From positions 78,039 to 95,962 of the forward strand of contig NW_003109587.1 of the NCBI RefSeq assembly GCF_000003605.2: a stretch of 17,924 nt of DNA, read 5' to 3'. The translations under genes were made by a program, and so were the position numbers. Position 1 is the first letter of the stretch; each line of letters begins with the position of its first letter. The notes beneath the pieces were generated by a model. That model was not told the origin of the DNA. It ran no database searches and saw nothing but the letters and a program-made list of their open reading frames with translations. Below are positions 1-9,089 of this stretch, one piece after another. The DNA comes from Saccoglossus kowalevskii. Its lineage: Eukaryota > Hemichordata > Enteropneusta > Harrimaniidae.

Positions 1-174
1 CAGTCGTCGCGCCGCGTCCTGTTCGATATGGGACTCATAGTGACGTATACAACGCGTGTAGAATACATTTACAAAAAAAATAATAGTCACATGAAACTAA
101 AAGAAACTAGAAGATATGAACTTTTTATTATGTGTGTTATAAATTGTAGAAGTTTATTTTGCGCGCTGAGCTAG
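1..174 (+). other. Open frame at left window edge, possible exon end
   Basis: Frame 1 is open from the first base for 57 codons and stops at TAG 172-174. The first 60 bases are clearly richer in G+C and CpG than what follows, which can mark coding sequence in such AT-rich DNA. No domain is recognised, and the distal part (Lys/Asn/Tyr-rich) looks like non-coding AT-rich sequence read through. On the other strand an ATG near base 38 opens MSPISNRTRRDD and runs off the edge, so the GC-rich block could instead be a minus-strand first exon. The sequence does not decide between these. Confidence 0.15.
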
Positions 175-1589
175 AAAATAACTATAGAGTTTTAATTCAT
201 CGAAATAAATATTGATAAAAATACAACACAAGTATTTCACCTTTTTGTTTGGGACATGGTCTTACAAAAATGAACTACGCTACACTGTTGGCATTCTGCC
301 ACAACGTTACGGCTTTGTTGATATTAAAAATACACGTACTGGCGGTATAGCTGAATACAAAAGACGATAATGTTTTGCAAAAGCCCATTCATATGCCTGT
401 GGTAAAATGCTGTGTTCTTTCAATCATTCGGATTAATGTTTATAGACTGTCACAATGTCATAGCACTAAACTCTTGCCATTCAACCTGGCAATGTTATTG
501 AAGTACTTTTTAATCATTATAATTCGCTATGTCCTCGAGGGATGATGTTCGGTTTTAGTAGTATTACAAACGTGAAGCTATTGAATGCACTTGTATTTTT
601 GGAATATATATTTAAGCATACATATGAAAAAAGATATAACACATTTCTGACATTTCTATACATAGGGATAAATTATAGCAATGCGTAATAAACTGCGCAA
701 ACGTTTTAGAATCAGATCAGGCACTTAAATGACGCAGACATTGAGATCGATTGTCAATTGCTGTGGCGAAACAAATGCAAAAGCATATTTACTTGGCGCG
801 ACAACAGTGCCCTCCCATTGCTTGTACCACCCACAAGCTTTTCACTTGTGTTTTGATTTTAAGGGTTTCTAGCCAAATTGGTTATCACGAATTCTTAATA
901 TTTCTTTTTATATTCATTGAAGTTTTGATTTGCATGATTGCTTGGTACTTATGTACAGTATACAGGATGTTATTTGGTGGCAGGAAATTCTGTAGATAGC
1001 GTTTTTTCTAAGATGGCTGAATTGGTTGTGCAGGGGGGGTCGATGCGAATCATCGCGTCCCACGGATTACTATTCCTCACAAAATATAGCATTTAATGTC
1101 ATCTGGCGGCTCGCCTGGAATGACTGTTGTCATAGAAATAATGTGTTTATTATTATTGTTTGTAATTTGGTTCAATAAATTGATCCAGATAAATATGAGA
1201 AATGTTGTATACATGTGCTGGGACACCACCCCCCTCACGACTATCTTTTGTGGTCAATTTAGATCACTTTTCTGTGACATCTCCCGGACACCGTACATAT
1301 CACGGACTAGTGGACTCACACATGAAGGTGCTAAGAAATGTGTGCAAAACTAGCGCGATATCAGCTGATGTGTTCACCTTTTCGGAACTATTTTTATAAA
1401 TTGCTACAGGCGAATTTATTACCCACACTGCAATTACAATTATAACGATGTATTGCCTGGGGAACAAAATCTTAATCCTTATTATTCAGCACATGCTGGA
1501 TAAAAATGATCACCAGAGGGCGCAATGCAGTCTGTGTTTCTCAGTTGTGTGTTTGTTATTTTCTGTTTCTGTTGACTGGGAAATTATAC
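175..1589. other. Gene-less AT-rich stretch
   Basis: No recognisable protein domain, RNA gene or repeat family was found on either strand. Several frames of 60-85 codons occur (for example plus 751-999 and 1096-1353), but they overlap one another in different frames, have no family-like motifs and no splice-site support. A somewhat GC-richer patch lies at about 1020-1320, containing short C- and G-runs. Its origin is not identifiable from the sequence alone. Confidence 0.5.
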
Positions 1590-1720
1590 TATTTTTTATT
1601 TTATTTTATACAGTCTTTTTTATTATACGAATAAAGTAATTACATACACAGAAAACAATCTTACAACAGGAAAAACGAAAACAAAAGATTATCTGGTGTA
1701 CGAAAACAATATTTAATTAC

Positions 1721-2281
1721 TTAGCCAGTTTTCAGCTTTCTTCCATTTTCCAAAATGTAAGTTGACCTTATTATTTCTTTATGCAATTTCATATTCAACT
1801 TGTCTTTGGAAAGAACAAACATCTTAAACGCATAATATGACAACCTTTCGTTTTTTGGTCTACATAAATGAATAAACCATTTGAATAAAATTAAGGTATG
1901 GTTTTCTGGTGAGTTGTATATTTCAAAAGAGATATTTCTGTAGTTACAGATTATATGTGAGTTAAACATATTTTTCTTCCAATCTTTAGGTATAGCTGCT
2001 ATAAGACCTTTCATTTGAATGAATTCAATCTGTTTAATGCCCTTTATATTCCAGTACTGCCAATTATGAAAACTCCCAGCCTGATAAATAAAGTCAATAA
2101 TGCGACCAATGTCTCGATTTGCCAGAGATTTAAAATAAACCGGTTTGTTTGCAATTTTATTAAAGCGGATGTTCCACAACGCTTGATTGTCAATTTCGTA
2201 CACACAATTGGGGGAATCGTGCATTAAATGGGACCATTCTCTAATAATGTCAACATAACATGGTGGTAAATTATCTATCAA
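1721..2281 (-). pseudogene. LINE ORF2 C-terminal remnant and 3' end
   Basis: The 186-codon frame corresponds to the ORF2 C-terminus of L1/Tx1-type elements. It reads LPPCYVDIIREWSHL near the start, then NQALWNIRFNKIANKPVYFK, DIGRIIDFIYQAGSF, and later MKGLIAAIPKDWKK. Family members show the order LP-FY-E-L-AW, then -IW-N--I---KP, then the LISAIPK-WK motif. The frame ends at TAA/TAG near 1721, followed by about 110 bases of 3' UTR and the A-rich tail. This is the least damaged part of the element, as expected for the 3' end of a truncated copy. Confidence 0.85.
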
Positions 2282-2291
2282 ACTTTAATAT

Positions 2292-2612
2292 TTAGTGTGG
2301 TTCTACAATGTTTCTCCAACCAGCTGGTTCTGATGAAAACAGTCGTAGAACCCATTTTATTCTTTGTGCTTTTAGAAAAGATTCAATGTCCACCATGTTC
2401 AGGCCTCTATCCTCTATACTCGCAATTAAAGCAGTGCTTTTAACTCGATCACAACCTTTCCAGATGAAATTAAATGAAATCTTTATAATTTCCTTTATAA
2501 TTGTATTAGGGGTTGAAATCATCGTCAAAACATACACAAATTGTGGGAGACCCAGTGTTTTTAAAATCTGAATTTTGCTAATAACTGATAACCCTTCCCT
2601 CAGAGACCACAT
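2292..2612 (-). pseudogene. LINE thumb/connection remnant
   Basis: This open frame of 106 codons contains LSVISKIQILKTLGLPQFVYV, IKISFNFIWKGCDRVK and DRGLNMVDIESFLKAQRIKW. These match the conserved post-palm block of L1/Tx1 RTs (GKIQ-VKT-, FIW-G, GGLN-D-, KAQ-WL). It directly continues the palm remnant and ends at a stop at 2292, just before the C-terminal frame begins at 2281, so only a small lesion separates them. It is an ORF fragment, not a separate gene; the Met at its start is internal to the original protein. Confidence 0.85.
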
Positions 2613-2619
2613 AACTGTT

Positions 2620-2995
2620 TTAATTTTGTCAATGTTAAATTGAAATTCTCAGAAATGAATAGCTTCTCGATATAAGTTCCAAAAATACCCAGAATCCTTA
2701 AACCAACTGACCTTTTATCTCTTTATCGCTCAGTTTGTGACCATAACACATTAAAAGTGCTTCTGTTTTGTCCCTATTTAACCTTAACCAGAGCATTTAC
2801 CAACATTATTGACCATAAAAAAGTACTTTGTATTGAGGATGGACGTACTAAACATGATATGTCGTCTGCGTACATTACAAGTTTAAATGTCTTCTTTAAA
2901 AAAAGAGATACGTTCTATAGTTGGGTTTTCTCTAATTACTGTGGCTAACAAGTCAATAACAGTGACAAACAAATAAGGTGATAAGGGGTGATAAG
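2620..2995 (-). pseudogene. LINE reverse transcriptase palm remnant (MYADD)
   Basis: PLSPYLFVTVIDLLATVI is read from 2987 downwards and corresponds to the RT motif that precedes the active-site hairpin. After a frameshift, FKLVMYADDISCLV follows; the MYADD box at 2861-2875 holds the paired catalytic aspartates. A second frameshift leads to RLNRDKTEALLMCYGHKLSDKEIK at about 2700-2785, then a region matching the strand before the thumb. The preceding palm strand with the first catalytic Asp is deleted, so this enzyme is dead even without the frameshifts. It joins the fingers remnant on one side and the thumb remnant on the other. Confidence 0.85.
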
Positions 2996-2999
2996 TCTA

Positions 3000-3735
3000 G
3001 TGATAACAAGACTCCTGGATTATGTTGATGTCTTGTTAACCACATCTAGCACTGTACGCACTGCATTTCGAATGTAACGACCCTTCACATATGCACACTG
3101 ATCTGGATTTATTATTTTCGGCAAGACATTTGAAATTCTTTTTACAATTGCCTTAACATCTACATTTATTAAGGAAATATGTCTATATAATTTTGAATCA
3201 TAGTTTTGTGTTTGCCTTTAGCAATCAACGTTATCACACCTTGTTTTTGAGAAGCGGATAACTGGCTTTTTTGAAATGAAGAATTCAAACTGTTTAATCG
3301 AGGTGTACCAATGATATTCCCAAATGATTTGTGAAACTCTGCAGAAAGACCGTCGTAACCTGAAGTTGTATTGGCCCCTGACTGAAGTACAATACAACAT
3401 TCATTAAAAGTTAAAAGCCCTTCACATGATATCTTTTGATTATCACTCAGTTTTGGAATATTGTTATCTAAAAAATATATCTTGTTAGCAGCATACAATT
3501 TTAAATAAAAGTGTTTAATTTGAGTCTGTGTCTGATGAGGATTGGTTATTTCTGTCCCATTGTTAATTAAACGCTTTACTGTATTAGCTTCATGAGCTTT
3601 CTCTAAACCGAGAAAATAATTGGTATTCTTTTCTCCCAACTCATACCAATCACACCTTGAGCGAATAATAATTCCACCAGTTTTTTTCATCCCAAAAACT
3701 CCCATTCGACTTTGCTTGTGAATATAAGTCCCCAT
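3000..3735 (-). pseudogene. LINE reverse transcriptase fingers remnant
   Basis: The open part, 3169-3735, has the familiar pre-RT signature RSRCDWYELGEKNTNYFLGL, followed by a linker, SCEGLLTFNEC, SGYDGLSAEFHKSF and QKQGVITLIAKGKHK, which are fingers motifs of L1/Tx1-type RTs. At about 3168 the frame shifts and continues as LLNVDVKAIVKRISNVLPKII and NPDQCAYVKGRYIRNAVRTVLDVV down to about 3010, where it meets a stop. The family continues here with the strand carrying the first catalytic aspartate (DFEKAFD-like). That strand is not present: the next recognisable motif begins about 20 bases later. Confidence 0.85.
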
Positions 3736-4019
3736 TGAGGGTCTAACTCAAGTCAGAAATTTGTTTTCTCTAATTAGATAATTTTTACATGTTTTGTATG
3801 GGCTTTATTTTTTGAGTAGAACCTTGTAAAATGTCGTATTTTGTATTTCAGTAACTCCCAAAACTCTCTCCCACATCTATTTCTTCAAATTCGTGTAGCC
3901 ATTCATGTATATGTTGAGTTAACTAGGTAGTGTAATCCTGATCAGTACTATGCTTTCCCCACACATCACAATCAAAATATATACAAATTGCTGAATAATC
4001 TGAGGAGATTGATGTCAAA

Positions 4020-4355
4020 ATTGAGACAGATTCAACATTGTTCTAGAAGAAATTCGAAACTAATGGTCCAATCGACTTCGAATGAGGGGGTTTCTTTGAC
4101 GCCAAGTAAAGTGTTTTTAAGGGATTTCTCACCCTCCAAATATCAATAAGCTCGTGTGATTCTAACAAGTTTGTTACAGTATTCAGGAAATGTTGGCCGT
4201 GTCTCAAATTACCATCCTGACGGTCATTGACTGATTCATTCACATATAAAGATCAACAGATCATCTGTTTGTCCCCGCTGAATTAAACTCTCTAATTTTT
4301 GTGTTATTTGGTCTGAGGTATGACAACCTGTTGGAGCATAAATAAATAGTAAATG
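4020..4355 (-). pseudogene. LINE endonuclease C-terminal remnant
   Basis: This is part of the L1/Tx1-type LINE. Reading begins near 4349 with IYAPTG, matching the conserved NIYAP strand of APE-type LINE endonucleases. It passes a decayed copy of the LIFIGDFN strand (read here as LIFICE followed by a stop) and continues in the 4043-4243 frame with NESVNDRQD and LLESHELIDIWRVRNP, the typical region between the GDFN strand and the C-terminal part of the domain. Beyond a stop at 4043 the text SVSILTSISSDYSAI corresponds to the last catalytic strand; the usual SDH is now SDY, so the essential histidine is lost. The N-terminal two thirds are absent, which marks the 5' truncation point. Confidence 0.75.
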
Positions 4356-6087
4356 TTCGATGCACTAACTACAATTATCGATAGTCAAAAACATAATCGA
4401 TAGATAAGTACTTGGTTTGTACACGAAACTGCTAATGGTCTTCAAAAATAGACTTGAAAATAATGAATATGTTGTTCACTGCTATGATTTAGGTCTTATT
4501 TGTTCTCCGCGGCATACACATGGGGTCATGGATGTTGACAATAAATGACGGATTAGTACTTCCAATTATATGTGATATATTCTAATGATGATTCGGTGAA
4601 TGCTGAATATGTTTGGACGTCATATTACAATTGTTATTGCATATACTTATTACAGATGTAATAACAGGTGTGTTTGAACTAACACGTCACAATAACATCG
4701 ATTAAACTGTGATGATATGACAGCTGGCTGTGAAGGAAGTTGTTAAGTATTGCTGTGAGTTTTTTTAGAGAGTAGTATTGTAAATATATTTAAATCTGTC
4801 TTATTAAAAAACTAAAATAACAAATATACTATATACTACATTCAAAAAAATATCTTATGTAAGTGTGTCACATTATACGTTTGGTACTCGTATATTATAT
4901 TGGTGTATGTATATCTAAGCTGAGATTTACACCTCACTTATCACGGAATCATGCTAATGCTTTTATAGCCCTGGGTTACATTATAACATATCATGTGTAT
5001 CAACTGTTTCAGCATAATTCTCTGTCTTAATTGGAACTACGCAAAACGTTGCAGCATGCGTACAAATAATTATGTGAATTAATGTAATCCGCACACAATT
5101 ATATACCACTAGTTTTCAGTTCATTTAAGTATAATATACTTTATTCATAATTAACATTTTCCAATAGTTTGACTGCATAAAAATATATAGTATATCATTT
5201 GTATTGTACATGATGTCAATGTCTGAGTTAACCCACTTTCTGTAAATGAGCATATTTAATGTGTGTTAGCGATTGTACGAATACATTACATGTGATGTTA
5301 TAATTACTGGCCTTGCTGACGTCATATATTTTGCCATTTAACTACGACGTCACAACAGTTCAACATGCTCAACATATTACCACTATACGTAATGTGTTTA
5401 CAACAAACTGCTGTGATAGTAATATAAGTGGGTTTTATCTAGCACTTGGTTATATAACATTCATTTATTTATCATGCTACAGTAAGCCATACAGTCCTAT
5501 ATAGCAAAATGACAAACAGCTGAGCAAAACTATCCATTAAACAGGTCCCAGAGGAAACTGCATCTTGTCCATCACTCACAATCATTCTATGACTTTGGTG
5601 TCACAAAGACCTGGTGGCATTGTTTTTCCCTAGGTCGTTTCTACCTTTTTACGGTTAATGTTTTCGCTGTGGTGAAATAGATAGCATTGCTGTGATCTTT
5701 TATTTATTTCAAAACATGGGAACCGTAAAACGTTATATTTGTTTTTATTCTATGCATATACCACATTATCGCTCAGTGGCTATATTGCTGTTTGCCTGCT
5801 CAACGTCTGTAAATATAATATTTGATTTAAACCTATCACTCCCTAAATCATATGAACTATATATATCTTCTAAATTACCCGGAAGCAGATTTCAAAAACC
5901 TACCCGATGAGAAGTGGTTGTCTTATCTCATATGTTATTATCATCTAGATTTAGGTTGCTGGTGTACTGGTTTAATTTTTAATTGCCATGTATTTAAGTT
6001 AAATGCAACAGAAATACAACTTCAGATACTGCGAATGCCCCTCCAAACAAATAGATATTGTAAAATACTTTATTTTAGCTTGAATTA
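4356..6087. other. Gene-less AT-rich stretch
   Basis: No coding or RNA feature could be supported. Open frames at plus 5313-5504, 5692-5910 and 5852-6088 are short, overlap each other and show no domain motifs. The sequence is rich in TA/AT runs, as at 4780-4930 and 5100-5210. If the LINE inserted here, its 5' target flank would start near 4356, but no matching duplication is evident at its 3' flank. Confidence 0.5.
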
Positions 6088-6221
6088 ATTTTCGCTGAAA
6101 AGATATTTTGGGTGTTTTGTATGGAATTTATTTTCACTGATTTTTGACGAGTTGAAAGTCAAATATAGAAAAATAGGTATATTCGCTGGATTTTATTTAC
6201 ACTCAATCATTCAGCGAAAAT
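6088..6221. repeat. Short element with 12-base inverted ends (MITE-like)
   Basis: The 12 bases at 6088-6099 (ATTTTCGCTGAA) are exactly the reverse complement of 6210-6221 (TTCAGCGAAAAT), with 110 bases between them. A third, imperfect copy of the core (ATTCGCTGGA) lies at 6181-6190. Short non-autonomous DNA elements have this form. No clear target-site duplication flanks it (left TTA, right AGA), and no coding capacity is present, so a chance inverted repeat or a remnant of a larger element remains possible. Confidence 0.35.
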
Positions 6222-6818
6222 AGAGAAAATTTATTCAAAATGAAAATAAAGAATTTTACAGTAATTTATAATTTGGCTGATTGTGTTCATGATAGTATGC
6301 CCTGTTTATCACAATATAACCTCACCTCATGTGACATAATAACCTCAATCTGACTGATAAGTGGTTATTCTTCTAGTACATAACTGTTTTTTTATTAGTT
6401 TTGATTAATGCTATTATGTTGATGGATGAGTTTTTCAAGTATTATAAAAGATATTTTACACCTACAAAAACATCTGACAATTATTGCTTTGAATATAATG
6501 CCAATTGTTGCTTAAAGTATGGCACGTGAATTACATTATGAAAGTCGATAACAAAAAAGAGCGAGTTAAATATTTCGGTTGGCACACCAGTTTTTATTTA
6601 GCGCACCCCTTTTTGTTTTAACCTTAAAAGTTGATGGACAGGGGAATATGGGGTGAGATCAGTGCCAAAATTATTAGTCCCCGTAGTGCGAAAACGGAAA
6701 CCTATGTTGCTTCCGTGCGTACATGCGTGCGTGAGTCCGGACCTGTATCTTAGAAATGCCTTGACCAATCGCAATCGAACTTCACACATACGTCCATGAC
6801 ATTATACATTGAAAAATC
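6222..6818. other. Gene-less stretch
   Basis: No supported gene. A minus-strand frame at 6598-6789 (63 codons) lies in a slightly GC-richer patch but has no domain signature. It merges rightwards into the non-coding repeat pair that starts near 6819, so it is probably part of the same dispersed non-coding repeat rather than a gene. Confidence 0.45.
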
Positions 6819-7110
6819 ATCAAACTTAGGCATTTGTCTGCTGTTTACATATGGATTTTGTTCAAACTTGGTATATATATTGGACATTATAGCAACTTGA
6901 TGCACATCATATGTTTTTCAAATAATGTGGTTCTAGTGCCACATCTCTGACTTGTCATATATATACAGGTATATTATTTTGACGATCCCAAAGAGGCCGA
7001 ATTATGGCCATTTTTGTGCTTAAACAATCATCAAATGTCAAGCAATTCTGAATGGATTTTGTTCAAACATCATACATTAGACATTACGAACTACTGATGC
7101 ACTACATTTT
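6819..7110 (+). repeat. Two degenerate copies of a repeat, period about 201 bases
   Basis: The string ATGGATTTTGTTCAAAC occurs at 6851 and again at 7052. In each case it is followed by ATATTGGACATTATAGCAAC/ACATTAGACATTACGAACTA and then GATGCAC. The flanks between are diverged. This looks like two units of an old non-coding tandem or dispersed repeat. Nothing in it codes for protein. Confidence 0.5.
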
Positions 7111-7448
7111 AATACATCATGTTATAAATATATACATGTATTCAAAATGGCTGATTTTGTTTTGAATAATGCTGTTTCAGAGCAATAATATCCCTCAATG
7201 TGGACAAGTACTTGTTTGACAATCAGATACAACTGTTAATCTTTTTAATGTTAAAAAATCATCATAATCATATTCCTGACATGGTTATATTCTAGCTATA
7301 TTACTATAAACAAAACTATATATCTTAAATTCGATAACTAAGGGGGACTGTGCCATGCATGGCTTGTTTTTATTCGCTTTATTTGAGTGTTTTCTTTTTT
7401 TAATTGTCCTTAAGTTGAAATTTTTATATTATCTTGGTTGGCATATTT
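7111..7448. other. Gene-less stretch before the minisatellite
   Basis: No gene is seen. A perfect 12-base palindrome, GCCATGCATGGC, lies at 7352-7363. From about 7418 the sequence TTTTTATATTATCTTGGTTGGCAT resembles a worn-out unit of the minisatellite that follows, so the array once began slightly further left. Confidence 0.4.
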
Positions 7449-7901
7449 GGTTGGCATTGGCTTGACATTTTTATAATGTATTTGCATTAGGTTGGCTTTG
7501 GCTTTACATGTTTATATTGTCTTTGCATTAGGTTGGCATTGGCTTGACATTTATATAATGTACTTGCATTAGGTTGGCTTTGGCTTGACATTTTTATATT
7601 GTCTTTGAATTAGATTGGCTTTCGCTTTACATGTCTATATTTTCTCTACATTAGGTTGGCTTTGGCTTGACATTTTTATATTGGCTTTGCATTAGGTTGG
7701 CATTTGCTTGACATTTTTATAATGTATTTGCATTAGGTTGGCTTTGGCTTGACATGTTTATATTGTCTTTGCATTAGGTTGGCTTTGGCTTTACATATTT
7801 ATATTGTCTCTACATTAGGTTGGCTTTGGCTTGACATTTTTATATTGTCTTTGCATTAGGTTGTTTTTTTGGCTTGACATTTTTATAGTATGTTTGCATT
7901 A
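7449..7901 (+). repeat. 41-base minisatellite, 11 units, with higher-order order
   Basis: Ten consecutive units of exactly 41 bases start at 7449, 7490, 7531, 7572, 7613, 7654, 7695, 7736, 7777 and 7818. An eleventh of 43 bases runs 7859-7901. Each unit begins GGTTGGC and ends near TTTGCATTA. Three unit types can be told apart: A (GGCAT near the start, ATAATGTA in the middle; units 1, 3, 7, weaker 11), B (CTTGACAT, ATATTGTCT; units 2, 4, 6, 8, 10) and C (CTTTACAT, CTCTACATTA; units 5, 9). Units 3-6 and 7-10 both read A-B-C-B, a 164-base higher-order period. The units do not code and lack the variable spacers of a CRISPR array. Confidence 0.95.
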
Positions 7902-8329
7902 GATTGCACTAGATGCAGATGGTAAACAATCAGTAACCATTGGTACTACATTTTTAATTTCCCTCATCTCCATGCAAGTTCATTTTAAAGGCATCAATTT
8001 CTTTCACTTCTTGAATATGAATGACACTTTGTTGTCTCCTTTTTATGGTCAACAGGTTATATATCACCCGTATAACCTATTCATATTGAAACATTGTAAT
8101 AACATTTATATGCTTGTTTGGCACCGGTACATGCTACCATGTTCTAAACTTTCAATCTATATGAAGTTCAACTTTTGAAGTTATAGATAAAATCATTTTC
8201 TAAATTTCTGACAACAGTGGATGTGATGTCATACTTTACCCTTAATCCTTTGCTGAAGAATCAAGATGGTAGACTACATAAATTAATAAAAATGAAAAGT
8301 GATATGAAAAAGCTGTAAATTGCATGATC
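7902..8329. other. Gene-less stretch
   Basis: The sequence after the minisatellite is AT-rich. A plus-strand frame at 7972-8178 (68 codons) has no recognisable motif and is best taken as chance. No repeat or RNA gene was seen. Confidence 0.45.
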
Positions 8330-9089
8330 TTACATTTGACGAGCACTTTCATCAGGACGTATTATGTTGCCAGACTTAGCTTTACCTTCAAATTCCATAA
8401 TCTTTCATATCTGCCGAAATAATTTTATGTCTTTCTCTACAAAACTAGGTATATCTTCGAAATTTGTCTCATGGACCAGTTTTACTACATCTAGAATATT
8501 GTTACATCGTTTATTCGGACCTTGTCGTTTAATATAACGCTCGCAATCATTTTGACTTAAACTAAGTTTTCTTCGACTTCTTTGTAATCAGTATAAAGCT
8601 TGACGATGACATCAGTCATAATGATATCGCTTATATATATATTTAATAGCACAGCATCTCATTTATTAGATAATCTCTGCAAAGATTTATCATTAATCTT
8701 TTGACCAATTTCCCTTCCAAAACGTCTCCCATTGCAGCTTTGGCACAACAATATGTCACCATGACAACAGGTGACAGCCCCAGATATCAGTTTACAGTCT
8801 TTACATCAAAGGTGTTCATGATGATAGCTTTTAGTTAACTCACAAATAACATCTGCATGTATTTGGCGTTGATTTGCAATTAGACAGGAAATGCTATTTC
8901 GTAGTTCATTTTGTAATATAATTCTTTTTATTGGAAACACAGAAATCGTCCTGGTGTGTTCTTGGATTATCCCAATCCGGCAAAATGATAAGAAATTATC
9001 TGAATCTATCCCAGCATAAATATATATACTCTGATAGAGCTGTAAGTGCTGGATAAAATTTGGATACATAAGCGAGATGGTATATGTAA
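8330..9089 (-). pseudogene. Decayed protein remnant with a six-cysteine cluster, family unknown
   Basis: One frame runs on the minus strand from about 9089 to 8557, interrupted only by TGA at 8806-8808 and TGA at 8659-8661. After a one-base frame change it continues from 8557 to TAA at 8330 with one further TGA. Between the first two stops lies CKDCKLISGAVTCC, followed by HGDILLCQSC. The pattern is C-x2-C-x8-C-C-x6-C-x2-C, typical of a small zinc-binding fold; B-box-like fingers are a distant possibility. Downstream text includes NDCERYIKRQGPNKRCNNIL and VHETNFEDIPSFVEKDIKLF, charged and protein-like. All internal stops are TGA, the product expected from CpG decay of CGA (Arg) codons. I do not recognise the family; a gene remnant or a piece of a transposable element are both possible. 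Confidence 0.45.

Larger units (their letters stand above)
1590..4355 (-). mobile_element. 5'-truncated, inactive L1/Tx1-type LINE
   Basis: Read on the minus strand, the pieces of a LINE ORF2 follow each other in the correct order. They are an endonuclease C-terminal part, RT fingers, RT palm with PLSPYLF and MYADD, thumb/connection, and a C-terminal domain, followed by a 3' UTR. An A-rich tail appears as T-rich sequence at 1590-1610 on the plus strand. The start near 4355 has only the last third of the endonuclease, as expected from incomplete target-primed reverse transcription. The reading frame changes several times, carries stops, and lacks a palm segment, so the copy cannot be active. 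The motif wording (IDIWRVRNP, NRDKTEALL, GLIAAIPKDWK-like C-terminus) fits the L1/Tx1 group better than RTE or CR1. No target-site duplication was found by eye. Confidence 0.9.

Noticed and set aside
751-1639. Plus-strand frames of 63-85 codons (751-999, 1096-1353, 1202-1399, 1448-1639)
   Set aside because: They overlap in different frames and have no domain motifs or splice support. The last one runs into the A-rich tail of the LINE on the other strand.
2015-2948. Plus-strand frames 2015-2227, 2308-2571 and 2757-2948
   Set aside because: They are antisense to readable LINE reverse transcriptase sequence and so are shadows.
5313-6088. Plus-strand frames 5313-5504, 5692-5910 and 5852-6088
   Set aside because: They are short, mutually overlapping, compositionally like the AT-rich background, and show no motif.
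6598-6789. Minus-strand 63-codon frame with several Arg and Cys
   Set aside because: It lies in what looks like a dispersed non-coding repeat and has no domain pattern; the cysteine spacing fits no known finger.
7449-7901. Possible CRISPR array
   Set aside because: Units are contiguous with no variable spacers between conserved repeats, and the context is eukaryotic. It is a minisatellite.
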